Shown here in pieces: positions 1-8,654 of a stretch of DNA of 64,000 nucleotides. Positions within the stretch are counted from its first letter, which is position 1; the number at the start of each line of letters is the position of its first letter. The notes under the pieces are model-generated. The model was not told the origin of the DNA. It was given only the letters and a program-made list of their open reading frames with translations, and did no database searches. Made by a program: the position numbers and the translations under genes. Source of the stretch: Bin16 sp965248455 (GTDB taxonomy: Bacteria > Chloroflexota > Dehalococcoidia > Lucifugimonadales > Australimonadaceae); the NCBI GenBank assembly GCA_965248455.1, contig OZ252105.1:930001-994000 (forward strand), given 5' to 3'.

Positions 1-9
1 TCTATAGCC

Positions 10-15
10 TCTAGA
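10..15. repeat. Target-site duplication of IS481 element, left copy
   Basis: TCTAGA directly outside the TGT end of the element. The identical hexamer is at 1060-1065. It matches the NCTAGN preference of IS481 elements. Confidence 0.75.
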
Positions 16-1059
16 TGTAGTTCCCAGGGACGTTGTTTACAGGCGTGAGGCGGGAGTAGCCCCGCCGATGCCGCCGTGTGGACGCCGGTGATTGTAATAC
101 GCGAGGAACCCAGGCAGCGCGTCGAGCCGCTCGCGGTTGGAGTAGTACGGTCGCTGGTAGGCCCACTCGGCCTGCATGATCTTGTTGAACGCCTCCGCCT
201 TGCCGTTGGTCTGAGGCCGGAAAGGCCGCGTGCGCTTCAACCGTATATTCCTGGCCGCCGCCGTGTCGGTGAAGATGCGGCTCACGTAGCAGGCGCCGTT
301 GTCGGTCAGGATGCGCTCGACGGCGATGCTCTGGCGCTCGAAGTGGGCAAGTGCCCGGACAAGGAAGGCGGCAGCAGTCGGGCCGCGTTCGTCCGGCAGG
401 GCCTTGGCGTAGGCATAGCGGGAGTGGTCATCCACGGCCACGTGGAGGAAGTCGAAACCGAGGCGGGGGCCGCGCTGAGGACCACTGCGGGTCTCGGCGA
501 AGCCGGGCAGGATGCGCTTGCCGCCACCCTGCGGGATGCGGCCGAGTTTCTTGATGTCGAGGTGGACCAGCGCGCCGGGGCGGGCATGCTCGTAGCGAAC
601 GATCTCCCGGGTGGTGCGATGGAGCCACGCGAGGCGGTGGAGTCCGGCGCGGCGCAGGACGGCGTAGACGGTGGAGCGGGCGATGCCCAACCTCCACCCG
701 ATGCGGTGTGGCCCCCAGGCGAGCGTGCGTCGTGCAGTGCAGATGGCTGCTTCCTGCAGCTGATCGGTTTGGCGGGGGCTGCGCAGGGGACGGCTGGAGC
801 GGTCGTGGAGCGCGTCCGGTCCACCTTCACGGAACCGCCGCACCCACTTGGCGACGGTCGCGCGGGAGACGCGGAACAAGCGGGCAACTTCAGCCTGGGG
901 CCAGCCAGCCAACACCTGTTCGACCAACTCGGCGCGAGTCACGGGGGTCAAGCGTGCGTTACGATGGGTCATGAGGGGCCTCCTGTTACTGCTGGGTTTC
1001 GTTCACACAACAGCAACAGCGGGGCCTCTCACCTGTCAACAACCTCTATGGGAACTACA
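16..1059 (-). mobile_element. IS481-family insertion sequence, complete
   Basis: The element begins TGT and ends ACA. Its ends form imperfect inverted repeats of about 35 bases (TGTAGTTCCCA at 16-26 matches the reverse complement of 1049-1059, and similarity continues inward). It encodes one transposase, read on the minus strand. Both sides are bordered by TCTAGA (10-15 and 1060-1065). This fits the NCTAGN six-base target duplicated by IS481-type elements. The target is itself a palindrome, so whether these six bases belong to the repeat or the duplication cannot be decided from sequence alone; family knowledge favours duplication. Confidence 0.88.
37..972 (-). CDS. IS481-family transposase (311 aa)
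   Basis: DDE-type transposase that cuts and joins the ends of the surrounding element. The first ~110 residues form helix-turn-helix segments (SRATVAKWVRRF and the IARSTVYAVLRR region). An integrase-core rve domain follows: the first Asp is in LVHLDIKKLG, the second in LTDNGACY, and the Glu in NGKAEAFNKIM. The C-terminal RRPHGGIGGATPASRL block is typical of IS481/IS3 relatives. Length is normal and the frame is uninterrupted, so it is probably active. The ATG at 972 lies 88 bases inside the element end. A 376-codon frame on the opposite strand is a GC-rich shadow. Confidence 0.93.
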   Translation of the reverse strand: MTHRNARLTPVTRAELVEQVLAGWPQAEVARLFRVSRATVAKWVRRFREGGPDALHDRSSRPLRSPRQTDQLQEAAICTARRTLAWGPHRIGWRLGIARSTVYAVLRRAGLHRLAWLHRTTREIVRYEHARPGALVHLDIKKLGRIPQGGGKRILPGFAETRSGPQRGPRLGFDFLHVAVDDHSRYAYAKALPDERGPTAAAFLVRALAHFERQSIAVERILTDNGACYVSRIFTDTAAARNIRLKRTRPFRPQTNGKAEAFNKIMQAEWAYQRPYYSNRERLDALPGFLAYYNHRRPHGGIGGATPASRL

Positions 1060-1065
1060 TCTAGA
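1060..1065. repeat. Target-site duplication of IS481 element, right copy
   Basis: TCTAGA directly outside the ACA end of the element, matching 10-15. The start codon of the next gene lies only seven bases further on. Confidence 0.75.
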
Positions 1066-1072
1066 GTGATAG

Positions 1073-1738
1073 ATGAACCCGCGATGGCAGGAATACGGGG
1101 ATCGGCTTCTCGGCCAACTGGGCGACGCGGGGTTGAGCGAACGCGCTACCGTCGTCTTGATTGGGTCGGCGGCTCGCGGGGTCGAGACTTGGCGGAGCGA
1201 TATTGACCTCCTCGTCGTGTTCTCCGGTGACGAACGGCTCGGTCTCCGGCCTCCTATTGAAGTGCATCTCCAACAGGAGAGCAGGGCCAGTTTCCTCCAG
1301 CGCCTCCGCAAAGGCGACGACTATCCTGTCTGGGCGCTGCTGTACGGGAAGACGCTGCATGATCCCGACGGGTGGTGGGCGCGAACCGCCGCAGATGAAC
1401 AAGCCCACCCTCGCACTCCTGATTGGACTCCCAAAGTGGCGCGGGCTGAGAAGTCTCTGAAATGGGCAGGCGAACTGCTGGATGAGGGAGACGTGGATGC
1501 TTTCGAGGAACAATGCCTGTACGCCGCCAGCCACCTTGCGCGCGCTGTGCTCTTGAAGCAAGGCGTCATGCCGCTCTCCCGCCCGGAGATGGCGGATCAG
1601 GTTCGCAAGTCCAACCCCGAGCTTGCCCGGGTGCTACACGACCTCGCCCAAGGCGACCTGACGCACGAGCGGGCCGTCGAGGTTCAACAGGCGATGGAGG
1701 CTAGTCTCCGACAGTTTCGGCAGAGCATGGTGGCGTAG
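1073..1738 (+). CDS. MNT-type nucleotidyltransferase with C-terminal HEPN-like domain
   Basis: Residues ~1-105 are a minimal nucleotidyltransferase: GSAARG followed by SDIDLLV gives the GS-x(n)-D-x-D metal-binding signature, with a possible third acidic residue in IEVHL. Residues ~125-215 are helical and HEPN-like (YAASHLARAVLLKQG). No R-x(4-6)-H RNase motif is visible, so this HEPN part may not be a nuclease. The family transfers nucleotidyl groups; MNT and HEPN partners also form toxin-antitoxin pairs, here fused in one chain. A TAG codon lies immediately before the ATG, so the start cannot be further upstream in frame. The IS481 element sits seven bases upstream and has removed the native promoter region; no good ribosome-binding site is visible. 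The substrate is unknown. Confidence 0.8.
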   Translation: MNPRWQEYGDRLLGQLGDAGLSERATVVLIGSAARGVETWRSDIDLLVVFSGDERLGLRPPIEVHLQQESRASFLQRLRKGDDYPVWALLYGKTLHDPDGWWARTAADEQAHPRTPDWTPKVARAEKSLKWAGELLDEGDVDAFEEQCLYAASHLARAVLLKQGVMPLSRPEMADQVRKSNPELARVLHDLAQGDLTHERAVEVQQAMEASLRQFRQSMVA

Positions 1739-1851
1739 ACCCTCCCGTAACGTATGCTTCCCCACAACCCAACGGCTTCACTGGTCCAACGAAGAACGAG
1801 TACTTCGTAGCAGGGTTCAAGCCGGGCGAAGCGACGCGGTAAGCGGCATCA

Positions 1852-3171
1852 TCACTGAGTCCCTGGCTTCACCGGTTGCTTCGCGAAGAACATCGCGAAT
1901 GTCATCACCCCGAAGATCACAGCGAAGATCGTGAATGGCAGGGTGTAGGAGCCCGTCCAGACAAAGAGGAGGCCCGTGAGGAAGGGGCCGCTGGGACTCG
2001 CGATGCGGAAGGGAGCGCCGAACGCTCGTATGGCGCCGAGGTTCTCGCGGCCAAAGTACTCGGCCCACAGCATCTGCTCGACGATGTTCCCCGCGCCGAT
2101 GGCCACGCCGAACAGCAGCGCGAACGCGACAGCGAGCGGGTAGCTGTTCGCGACGAGCAGCACGAGCACCGAGAGAAAGAGCAGGCCGCTCATCATCATC
2201 GCGCCGTAACGCACCTGGATATGCTCGAACGCGAAGCCCCACGGCAGGGTGGTCAGCGCCGAGGTCGCGGCGAAGATGGACAGCGTGCTCACGGCGAGGA
2301 CCGGCGCCAGTCCCCGATCCTCGAAGTTCACCACCATGTGCAAGTTGATGGAGCCCAGTGCGAACCGCTCGACGATGACGAAGAACAGCAGCAGCCAGAA
2401 CGCCCGTGTGCGCTTGGCCTCGTCAAGAGTGAACGAGATATCCCTGACCTGCCGCGATAACCGGCCGGCCCTACCGCCGCCGCTCCCTCCGCCGCTGCGC
2501 GCTGCCGCCAGCTCCTCCGCGCTCATGCCCTCGAGCGTCATGCCGAGGTCCTCCGGGCGTCGACGCATGTAGAGGAGCGCGGGCAGGATGATGAGCACCG
2601 CCGTCACGCCCGCGAGCGAGAGGAAGGCCGCACGCCAGCCCGCAATCGCCATGATCGCGAAGATCGCCATCGGCATCAGCGACTGCCCCGCGCGCTGGCC
2701 CACGCCGCGGATCGCGATAACCCGCCCCCGTCGGCGGAGGAACCAGTTGGAGAGCGCCACGCCCGTGCCGACCTGGATGCCCGCGAGCGCCGAACCCCTG
2801 CCCGCCCCGAAAGCCAGCCAGAACTGCCACGGCTCCTGCATCCAGGACAGGCCAACCATCGCCAGCGCGATAATCACCCCCGCCGCCACCACCACCATGC
2901 GTGCGCCGTAGCGATCCAGCAGACGGCCCGTCAGCATCTGGAAGATGGACCCCGTCGCGCTGCCGATGGTGAACGCCAGAGCGATGGTCGCGCGGTTCCA
3001 GCCAAGCTCCTCTTCGATGGAGGAGAAGAAGACGCCCAGCACCGGCCCGAACATCGGCGCCATGCCGAACGCCGAGACCGTCGATGCCCAGACGATAGCC
3101 CAGCCGTAATAGGAGCGCTTGAACGGCCAGAGCTTAGGCACGCGAGGAGTTGCAGCAGTCGGAGATTCCAT
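1852..3171 (-). CDS. MFS transporter, monocarboxylate/oxalate-type (439 aa)
   Basis: Twelve-helix inner-membrane secondary transporter. The N-terminal YYGWAIVWASTV segment and the GRLLDRYGARMVV loop between helices 2 and 3 are typical of the MCT/OFA branch of the major facilitator superfamily, which moves organic anions with protons. A charged cytoplasmic loop (~195-240) separates the two six-helix halves, with a Gly/Ser-rich stretch (GGGSGGGRAG). It stands alone on the minus strand between the nucleotidyltransferase and a divergent peroxiredoxin, so context does not define the substrate. Two more transporters of this type lie at 11296-12591 and 13311-14606. Confidence 0.88.
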   Translation of the reverse strand: MESPTAATPRVPKLWPFKRSYYGWAIVWASTVSAFGMAPMFGPVLGVFFSSIEEELGWNRATIALAFTIGSATGSIFQMLTGRLLDRYGARMVVVAAGVIIALAMVGLSWMQEPWQFWLAFGAGRGSALAGIQVGTGVALSNWFLRRRGRVIAIRGVGQRAGQSLMPMAIFAIMAIAGWRAAFLSLAGVTAVLIILPALLYMRRRPEDLGMTLEGMSAEELAAARSGGGSGGGRAGRLSRQVRDISFTLDEAKRTRAFWLLLFFVIVERFALGSINLHMVVNFEDRGLAPVLAVSTLSIFAATSALTTLPWGFAFEHIQVRYGAMMMSGLLFLSVLVLLVANSYPLAVAFALLFGVAIGAGNIVEQMLWAEYFGRENLGAIRAFGAPFRIASPSGPFLTGLLFVWTGSYTLPFTIFAVIFGVMTFAMFFAKQPVKPGTQ

Positions 3172-3451
3172 GATGGCGTGAGCATCATACTCTCACGCAG
3201 GACGCTGCCACCTCCCCTCCCCAGAACGCCACTGTGCGCCAACGCTTCCTCTCAGGTTGATTAGGAAGGAGCAATCTCCGATACTGGTTCCGAGAGTTCA
3301 GACCTCGCAGATACTGCGCAGGAGTGAAAAAGAAATGTTCTTATGTAGAAGCTACTAGGCAACCTCTCCACAGCGCATACCCGCCGCCGAAGGCGGCCAT
3401 CCACCATCGGCCCGATATCCAACCCGATACCCAAACAGGAGTAAGCACGAT

Positions 3452-4114
3452 ATGGCACTACGAATCAACGACACCGCCCCCGACTTCACCGCAGAGACGA
3501 GCACCGGCACGGTCAACTTCCATGAATGGATCAGCGACGGCTGGGCGCTCCTGTTCTCCCATCCCAAGGACTTCACCCCCGTCTGCGCGACGGAACTCAG
3601 CTACGTTTCAAAGGTCAGCGGCGATTTCGCCGAGCGCGGATGCAAAGTCATCGGCCTCAGCGTTGACAAGGTGGAAGACCACCAGCGGTGGGCCCAGGAC
3701 ATCGAGGACATCGGCGGCATGAAGCTCAACTTCCCGCTGATCGCCGACACCGATCTGAACGTCGCCAAGCTCTACGACATGCTTCCCGCCGAGGAGGAAG
3801 GGACGTCCGAGGGCAGGACGGCAGCCACGAACGCAACGGTTCGAACCGTATTCCTCATCGGCCCTGACAAGAAGATTAAGATGAGCCTCACCTACCCCAT
3901 GAGCACGGGACGCAACTTCGACGAGCTGCTCCGCGTGCTGGACTCCTGCCAGCTGACGGCGAACTACAAGGTCGCGACGCCGGCGAACTGGAACAAGGGC
4001 GAGGACGTCATCATCGTTCCGGCAGTCGACAACGAGGCCGCCAAGGAGCTCTTCCCGGCAGGCTGGGAGACGGTGAAGCCCTACCTGCGCAAGGTGCCGG
4101 ACCCCAGCAACTAG
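3452..4114 (+). CDS. 1-Cys peroxiredoxin (Prx6 type, 220 aa)
   Basis: Cytoplasmic thiol peroxidase reducing hydrogen peroxide and organic hydroperoxides. The peroxidatic cysteine is C45 in HPKDFTPVCATEL, with the catalytic Thr two residues before the Pro-Val-Cys. The long C-terminal half (PMSTGRNFDELLRVLDS and the ATPANWNKGEDVIIVP segment) is the Prx6-type dimerisation region. Length of 220 residues fits the family. AGGAG lies about ten bases before the ATG. The 280-base upstream spacer shared with the divergent MFS gene contains a small hairpin near 3380-3400 but no clear operator. A terminator follows at 4140-4167, so it is probably transcribed alone. Confidence 0.95.
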   Translation: MALRINDTAPDFTAETSTGTVNFHEWISDGWALLFSHPKDFTPVCATELSYVSKVSGDFAERGCKVIGLSVDKVEDHQRWAQDIEDIGGMKLNFPLIADTDLNVAKLYDMLPAEEEGTSEGRTAATNATVRTVFLIGPDKKIKMSLTYPMSTGRNFDELLRVLDSCQLTANYKVATPANWNKGEDVIIVPAVDNEAAKELFPAGWETVKPYLRKVPDPSN

Positions 4115-4139
4115 CCTCTCTGACAGAAGCGCGCACCCC

Positions 4140-4167
4140 AAAGCCTCCGGCACACGCCGGGGGCTTT
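4140..4167 (+). terminator. Rho-independent-type terminator after peroxiredoxin
   Basis: AAAGCCTCCGGC (4140-4151) pairs with GCCGGGGGCTTT (4156-4167) around a four-base loop, with one T-G wobble. The stem ends in TTT. It sits 26 bases after the peroxiredoxin stop codon. Confidence 0.8.
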
Positions 4168-4175
4168 GTGCATCC

Positions 4176-4224
4176 GTCGCTCTCGCGAGCCTCGCATCCT
4201 ACCCCCATGTTTCGTCGGTTGTGG
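4176..4224 (+). repeat. REP-like intergenic repeat, shortened hairpin copy
   Basis: GTCGCTCTCGCGAGCCTCGC at 4176, then ATCCTACCCCCATG and TTTCGTCGGTTGTGG. The same string, with a longer hairpin, is at 60668-60725; shorter relatives are at 12694 and 12866. The hairpin here is GCTC-TCGC-GAGC (4179-4190). The copy ends next to TATAAC (4225-4230), a possible -10 for hyuA. Confidence 0.6.
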
Positions 4225-4262
4225 TATAACGCCTCTGTGCACCCCACCCATTCAGGAGCAGT

Positions 4263-6320
4263 ATGAAGGCTATTGCAGTAGACACTGGCGGCACGTTCAC
4301 GGATATGGTCGTACTCGATCAGGACACCGGCATCCTCAGCGTCCTGAAACTGCCATCGACCCCCGATGAGCCTGGCCGCGCGATCATTGACGGCCTGCGC
4401 GAGATATTCGCCGGAGGCGTGGCCCCGGCCGATATGCTATCGCTCTCCCACGGCACGACCGTCGGCACCAACGCACTGCTGACCGGCTCAGGGGCCCACG
4501 TTGGCCTGTTCGTCACGGAAGGCTTCGGCGCCATCAACGACGTCTGGCACCTCGCTCCCAGCGAGGATTCGAGCAGGGCAACGAGCGTCTACGTCGAGAA
4601 GAAGCCCCCCGTACTACCAAGGTTCCGCCGCGAAGCCAGGGAACGCGTAACGTTCAAGGGCGAGGTCGCCATCCCGCTCGACGAGGACGCCGCCGCTGAA
4701 GCAGTCCGCTCGCTCGGACGCCGGGGCATCGAGTCGATCGCGGTCGTGTTGCTGTTCTCGTTCCTCAACCCCGCGCACGAAGAGCGCATCGCCGAGATCA
4801 TCGAGCGCGAGATGCCCGGAACCGCCGTATCGCTATCGTCGCGAGTGCTTCCGCAGATGCGCGAGTACCCGCGCCTGAGCACGACCGTGGCGAACGCCTA
4901 CATCGCGCCGGTGATGGGCACCTACCTCGCCACGCTCGAGCGCCGCGTCCGCAACGAGCAAGTCACCAGCGACGCGCTCTACGTGATGCAGAGCAACGGA
5001 GGCGTCGCCCGCATCGGAAGCGTTACGCCTGTCACCACGATTCTCTCCGGGCCGTGCGCCGGCGCGCTGGCCGCGATGGCAGTCGCCTCCACCGCTGGGT
5101 TCGACAACGCCGTGTCGCTCGACATGGGCGGCACCAGCACGGACATCGCGCTCGGCCAGCAGGGGCGCGTCCTCGAAACGACATCGGGGCGCATCGGCGA
5201 TTGGGAGTTGGCAGTGCCGATGCTGATGATCAACACCATCGGCGCTGGCGGCGGAACCATCGCAACGGTCGAATCCGGCGGTGGGCTGCGCGTCGGGCCT
5301 GAGAGCGCGGGCGCAGATCCAGGGCCCGTCGCCTACGGAAAGGGCGGTACGCAACCGACCGTTACGGACGCCAACCTCGTTCTCGGCTTCCTCAACCCTG
5401 AGTCGAAACTCGCGGGGCGCGTCAGCCTCGACCTCGCCGGGGCGGAGCGCGCCGTAGAGGAGGCGGGCCGGCAGCTGGGACTCGGGAAGCTGGAAACGGC
5501 AGAGGGCATCATCCGCATCGTCAACGCGAAGATGGAGGAGGGCATCCGCGCCGTCTCCACGGAGCAGGGCTACGACCTGCGCGACTTCGTCCTCGTGGCG
5601 TTCGGCGGAGCAGGCCCTGTGCCGTGCGGGAGGCTCGCGTCCGACCTGAAGATGTCGAAGGTCATCGTGCCGCCCGCGCCCGGCGTAACCTCTGCGCTCG
5701 GCCTGCTCATGGCAGACCCGAGGCACGACTACGTGCGCTCGCGCCTGCGGCTCGTCTCCGAACTCCAGGCTGAGGAGCTGACCTCGCTCCTGCGCGATCT
5801 GCAGGCGCAGGCTGAGCAGGAATTCCAGGCGGAAGGCTACACGCTCGATCAGTTGCGGTTCGAGTTCGCCATAGACATCCGCTACCTCGGCCAGGGCTAC
5901 GAGCTGACCATCCCGCTTGGCGACAACAGCAACCTGACGCAGCAGGACGTAACCGCCGCGCGTACCCGGTTCGACGCAACGCATGAGCAGATGTTCGGGC
6001 ACGCCGCCCCCGGCGAGGACGCTGAGGCCGTGAACTACCGCCTGCGCGCGTCCGCCATCGTCCCCAAGGCGACGTTGAAGAAGCAGGCGAAAGCCACCGG
6101 CTCCGCCGCCGACGCTCGCGTGGGTGAGCGCCCCGTCTGTTTCGACAGCGCCCAGGATACGCTCCCCTGCCCCGTCTACGACCGCGAACTTCTCGCGCCG
6201 GGCCACCGGTTCGACGGGCCCGCGATCGTCGACCAACTCGACTCGACCACCGTCGTCTATCCCGGCCAGCGCGCCGTGGTGGACGACTACCTCAACATCA
6301 TCATCGACGTTGCGGTGTAG
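4263..6320 (+). CDS. hyuA: Hydantoinase/oxoprolinase subunit A (HyuA, 685 aa)
   Basis: ATP-dependent ring-opening amidohydrolase subunit of the N-methylhydantoinase / 5-oxoprolinase / acetone carboxylase-beta family. It phosphorylates a cyclic amide or carbonyl substrate. Nucleotide-binding signatures of the ASKHA fold are visible: VDTGGTFTDMVV at residues 6-17, SLDMGGTSTDIAL near 290 and AFGGAGPVP near 450. An N-terminal Hydant_A_N domain, a central hydantoinase_A domain and a C-terminal beta domain are all present at full length. AGGAG precedes the ATG. The partner hyuB starts 47 bases downstream and is surely co-transcribed. The exact substrate (hydantoin, N-methylhydantoin, oxoproline or a related lactam) cannot be read from sequence. 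Confidence 0.92.
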   Translation: MKAIAVDTGGTFTDMVVLDQDTGILSVLKLPSTPDEPGRAIIDGLREIFAGGVAPADMLSLSHGTTVGTNALLTGSGAHVGLFVTEGFGAINDVWHLAPSEDSSRATSVYVEKKPPVLPRFRREARERVTFKGEVAIPLDEDAAAEAVRSLGRRGIESIAVVLLFSFLNPAHEERIAEIIEREMPGTAVSLSSRVLPQMREYPRLSTTVANAYIAPVMGTYLATLERRVRNEQVTSDALYVMQSNGGVARIGSVTPVTTILSGPCAGALAAMAVASTAGFDNAVSLDMGGTSTDIALGQQGRVLETTSGRIGDWELAVPMLMINTIGAGGGTIATVESGGGLRVGPESAGADPGPVAYGKGGTQPTVTDANLVLGFLNPESKLAGRVSLDLAGAERAVEEAGRQLGLGKLETAEGIIRIVNAKMEEGIRAVSTEQGYDLRDFVLVAFGGAGPVPCGRLASDLKMSKVIVPPAPGVTSALGLLMADPRHDYVRSRLRLVSELQAEELTSLLRDLQAQAEQEFQAEGYTLDQLRFEFAIDIRYLGQGYELTIPLGDNSNLTQQDVTAARTRFDATHEQMFGHAAPGEDAEAVNYRLRASAIVPKATLKKQAKATGSAADARVGERPVCFDSAQDTLPCPVYDRELLAPGHRFDGPAIVDQLDSTTVVYPGQRAVVDDYLNIIIDVAV

Positions 6321-6367
6321 CGCCGGTAACCTACCGGCAACGATTCGCTGAATCACAGGAGGCAGCC

Positions 6368-8053
6368 ATGGCACGCGTAGACCCCATCACCTACGAAGTC
6401 CTCAGGGCCAGACTCGACGGCATCGTCCGCGAGATGGAGAAGGCCGTCTTCCGCACCGGCTACTCGACCATCGTTCGGGAGTCGCACGACTTCAGCTGCG
6501 GCGTACTCGACCGTCAGGGACGCCTCGTCGGCCAGTCGTCCCACCCCGGCCACATGGCCGCCTACCCTGAGTCGATCAAGGGGTTGCTCCAGTTCTACAG
6601 CCTGGACGACATGGCAGAAGGCGATGCGTTCCTCTGCAACCATCCGTACTACAGCGGGTGCCCGCATGCGAACGATATGGTGGTGATGACCCCCATCTTC
6701 CACGAGGGCAGCGTCATCGCGTTCGCCGCCAGCATGGGCCACACGCCTGACATCGGCGGCGTCGCAGCGGGGAGCCGCAACGCAACCGCGCGCGACCTCT
6801 ACGGCGAGGGGCTACAGATCTTTCCGGTGCGCTTCATGCGCAACTACGAACTGGTGAAGGACACCGCCTCTTTCGTGCGCGCCAACAGCCGCGTCCCCGA
6901 TATGATGATCGGCGACCTCACCGCCAAGGCTGGCGTCTGTTTCGCGACCGGCGAGGAACGCCTCAAGGACGCCATCCTCACCTACGGGGCTGACACCCTC
7001 CTCCAGCTGTTCGAGGATCTGGGGGAACGCACCGAGCAACAGGCCCGCGAGCACATATCGCAATGGCGGGACGGCGTCCACGAATCCGAGACGTGGGTGT
7101 TCGACCCCTCCAACCCTGAGAACCCGATACGTCTGCACGCCTCAGCCATCAAGGAAGGCGACCAGCTCATCGTCGACTTCACTGCGACCGGCGACCAGGC
7201 CGCCGCGCCCATCAACATGCGTGAACCCTTCATCCGGGGTATGGTCTACAACGCCGTTATCTCCATGACCGACCCCTATCTGCCCATCAACCACGGGATC
7301 GCGAACGCCGTTGAGTGCCGCTTCCGCAAGGGCAGCCTCATCGCGCCGGAGTTTCCGGGGCCGGTGGGCTTCTACTCCAAGACGATGTCCATCGCGGAGA
7401 GCGTTATCGTGACCGCCATCGCCAAGGCAGCCGGACAGCCCACCATCGCGCACGGCTCGACGCAGAGCTCCATCGTCATCGGCTACCAGGGCGACACCGA
7501 CCGCCAGTACGTGCAGTACGAACTGCTCTACGCGGGGGCGCGCGCGTGGGACGGCGCCGACGGATTCTCCGGCGTCGGAGCCAGCACCAGCGGCGGACGC
7601 TTCACGAGCGTCGAGATCATCGAGTCCGAGTTCCCCGTGGACGTCATGCGGTTCGAGGTGCTGCCGGACACCGGCGGCGACGGGAAGTCTCGCGGCGGGC
7701 CCGGCTACATACGCGAATACAAGGTGCGCTCCGGCGGCCGCCTCTCCGGCGGCGCGGCCAAGCGTGAAGCTGCGGGCATGGACGGCGGTCTGACCGGCTC
7801 GAACGCCTACGTCGTCGTGAACCCCGGCGCCGATAACGAGGAGCGTCACCCCGGCATCGCATCGAACCTCGGCCTGAAGCCCGGCGAAGTGTTCAGCATC
7901 GAGACGGGCGGAGGAGGCGGCGTCCTCCCGCCATCGGAGCGCGACCGCGAACTCGTCATAGGCGACCTCCAGGACGGCGTCATCACGCCCCGAAAGGCCC
8001 GCGAAGTCTACGGCCTCAGCGAAGAAGAGATAGCCGCCGCCTTAGCGGAATAG
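6368..8053 (+). CDS. hyuB: Hydantoinase/oxoprolinase subunit B (HyuB, 561 aa)
   Basis: Partner of the HyuA subunit; together they hydrolyse a cyclic amide at the expense of ATP. The start MARVDPITYEVLRARL, the RESHDFSCGVLD segment, HANDMVVMTPIF and the Gly-rich TGGGGGVLPPSERD near the C-terminus are hallmarks of the hydantoinase_B family. Length matches free-standing HyuB proteins. A strong AGGAGG lies just before the ATG. It is followed by a small lipoprotein gene and an N-acyl-amino-acid hydrolase. That order suggests a pathway in which a cyclic or N-blocked amino acid is opened and then deacylated (inference). Confidence 0.92.
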   Translation: MARVDPITYEVLRARLDGIVREMEKAVFRTGYSTIVRESHDFSCGVLDRQGRLVGQSSHPGHMAAYPESIKGLLQFYSLDDMAEGDAFLCNHPYYSGCPHANDMVVMTPIFHEGSVIAFAASMGHTPDIGGVAAGSRNATARDLYGEGLQIFPVRFMRNYELVKDTASFVRANSRVPDMMIGDLTAKAGVCFATGEERLKDAILTYGADTLLQLFEDLGERTEQQAREHISQWRDGVHESETWVFDPSNPENPIRLHASAIKEGDQLIVDFTATGDQAAAPINMREPFIRGMVYNAVISMTDPYLPINHGIANAVECRFRKGSLIAPEFPGPVGFYSKTMSIAESVIVTAIAKAAGQPTIAHGSTQSSIVIGYQGDTDRQYVQYELLYAGARAWDGADGFSGVGASTSGGRFTSVEIIESEFPVDVMRFEVLPDTGGDGKSRGGPGYIREYKVRSGGRLSGGAAKREAAGMDGGLTGSNAYVVVNPGADNEERHPGIASNLGLKPGEVFSIETGGGGGVLPPSERDRELVIGDLQDGVITPRKAREVYGLSEEEIAAALAE

Positions 8054-8114
8054 GGGTAGGAATACCCTTCCATAGCAATCCATACGAAGCAACTCAGCTA
8101 GAGAAGGGGGAAAA

Positions 8115-8393
8115 GTGAAGAGGCTCTTATTAGGTGTCGCTATCGGTATCGCTGTGCTGTTTGTAATCGCATGTAGCAGTGAAGCAAAGCCTTCTTCGCC
8201 TGCTATTCCATCGAATACCTCTCCTTCAAATACGGGCAACCCTCCACCATACCCGGGCAACGCAAAGAACTGCCCAGATTTCGTTACTCAAAAGCAAGCG
8301 CAGGATTGGTTTGATTATTACTATCCTCACTATGGTGACGTTGCACTGCTGGATCGTGACGGCGATCGGCTTGCCTGCGAGGCTTTACCGTAG
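8115..8393 (+). CDS. Small lipoprotein with Excalibur-type calcium-binding domain (92 aa)
   Basis: The N-terminus is a lipoprotein signal: two basic residues, a hydrophobic run and the lipobox FVIAC with the lipid-accepting Cys at 20. A Ser/Pro/Asn-rich linker (~21-50) follows, then an Excalibur domain: NCPDF..QKQAQDWFDYY and the EF-hand-like loop DRDGDRLACEALP at the C-terminus. The two domain cysteines probably form a disulfide. The start is GTG, preceded by GAAGGGGG. Such domains bind calcium on the outer face of the membrane; the role is unknown. Codon use looks more AT-rich than in hyuB, suggesting a different history. Confidence 0.8.
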   Translation: MKRLLLGVAIGIAVLFVIACSSEAKPSSPAIPSNTSPSNTGNPPPYPGNAKNCPDFVTQKQAQDWFDYYYPHYGDVALLDRDGDRLACEALP

Positions 8394-8407
8394 CACTTGT
8401 GTGCTAC
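8390..8407 (+). terminator. Hairpin overlapping the lipoprotein stop codon
   Basis: GTAGCAC (8390-8396), loop TTGT, GTGCTAC (8401-8407): a perfect seven-base-pair stem with no T-run. It may weakly terminate or protect the 3' end. The following spacer to 8654 shows no other feature except the ribosome-binding site of the next gene. Confidence 0.4.
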
Positions 8408-8654
8408 CAAACCTATCCGCTCAATACCCAACCTACGTATGACGAATGTCGCTAGCAACGCAGGGAAGGCCGCCCAATTGGATTCAACTCCTTGAGAACA
8501 ATTCCGGGTCGAACATCGTGAGAGGCTAGTCAGACCAGCTGAAGTGAAAGGACTCGCCATGTCACCGCTGCAACGCGGCTCTTGGAGTCGAGTCCTACCT
8601 ACCCCTCCACCCGCCAAGGTGTAACATACCCTCAACATCGGGCGGAGGTGCGCT

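Noticed and set aside
9..50. Longer inverted repeats starting CTCTAG taken as the IS481 ends
   Set aside because: The palindromic TCTAGA matches the known NCTAGN target and the element proper begins TGT, so the outer six bases are better read as target duplication.
76..1206. 376-codon plus-strand frame across the IS481 element
   Set aside because: It is antisense to a full transposase with conserved DDE motifs and crosses the end of the element; its Gly/Ala/Arg/Val-rich product is typical of GC-rich shadow frames.
4833..6374. 513-codon minus-strand frame opposite hyuA
   Set aside because: No domain is recognisable, and hyuA on the other strand is complete with a good ribosome-binding site.
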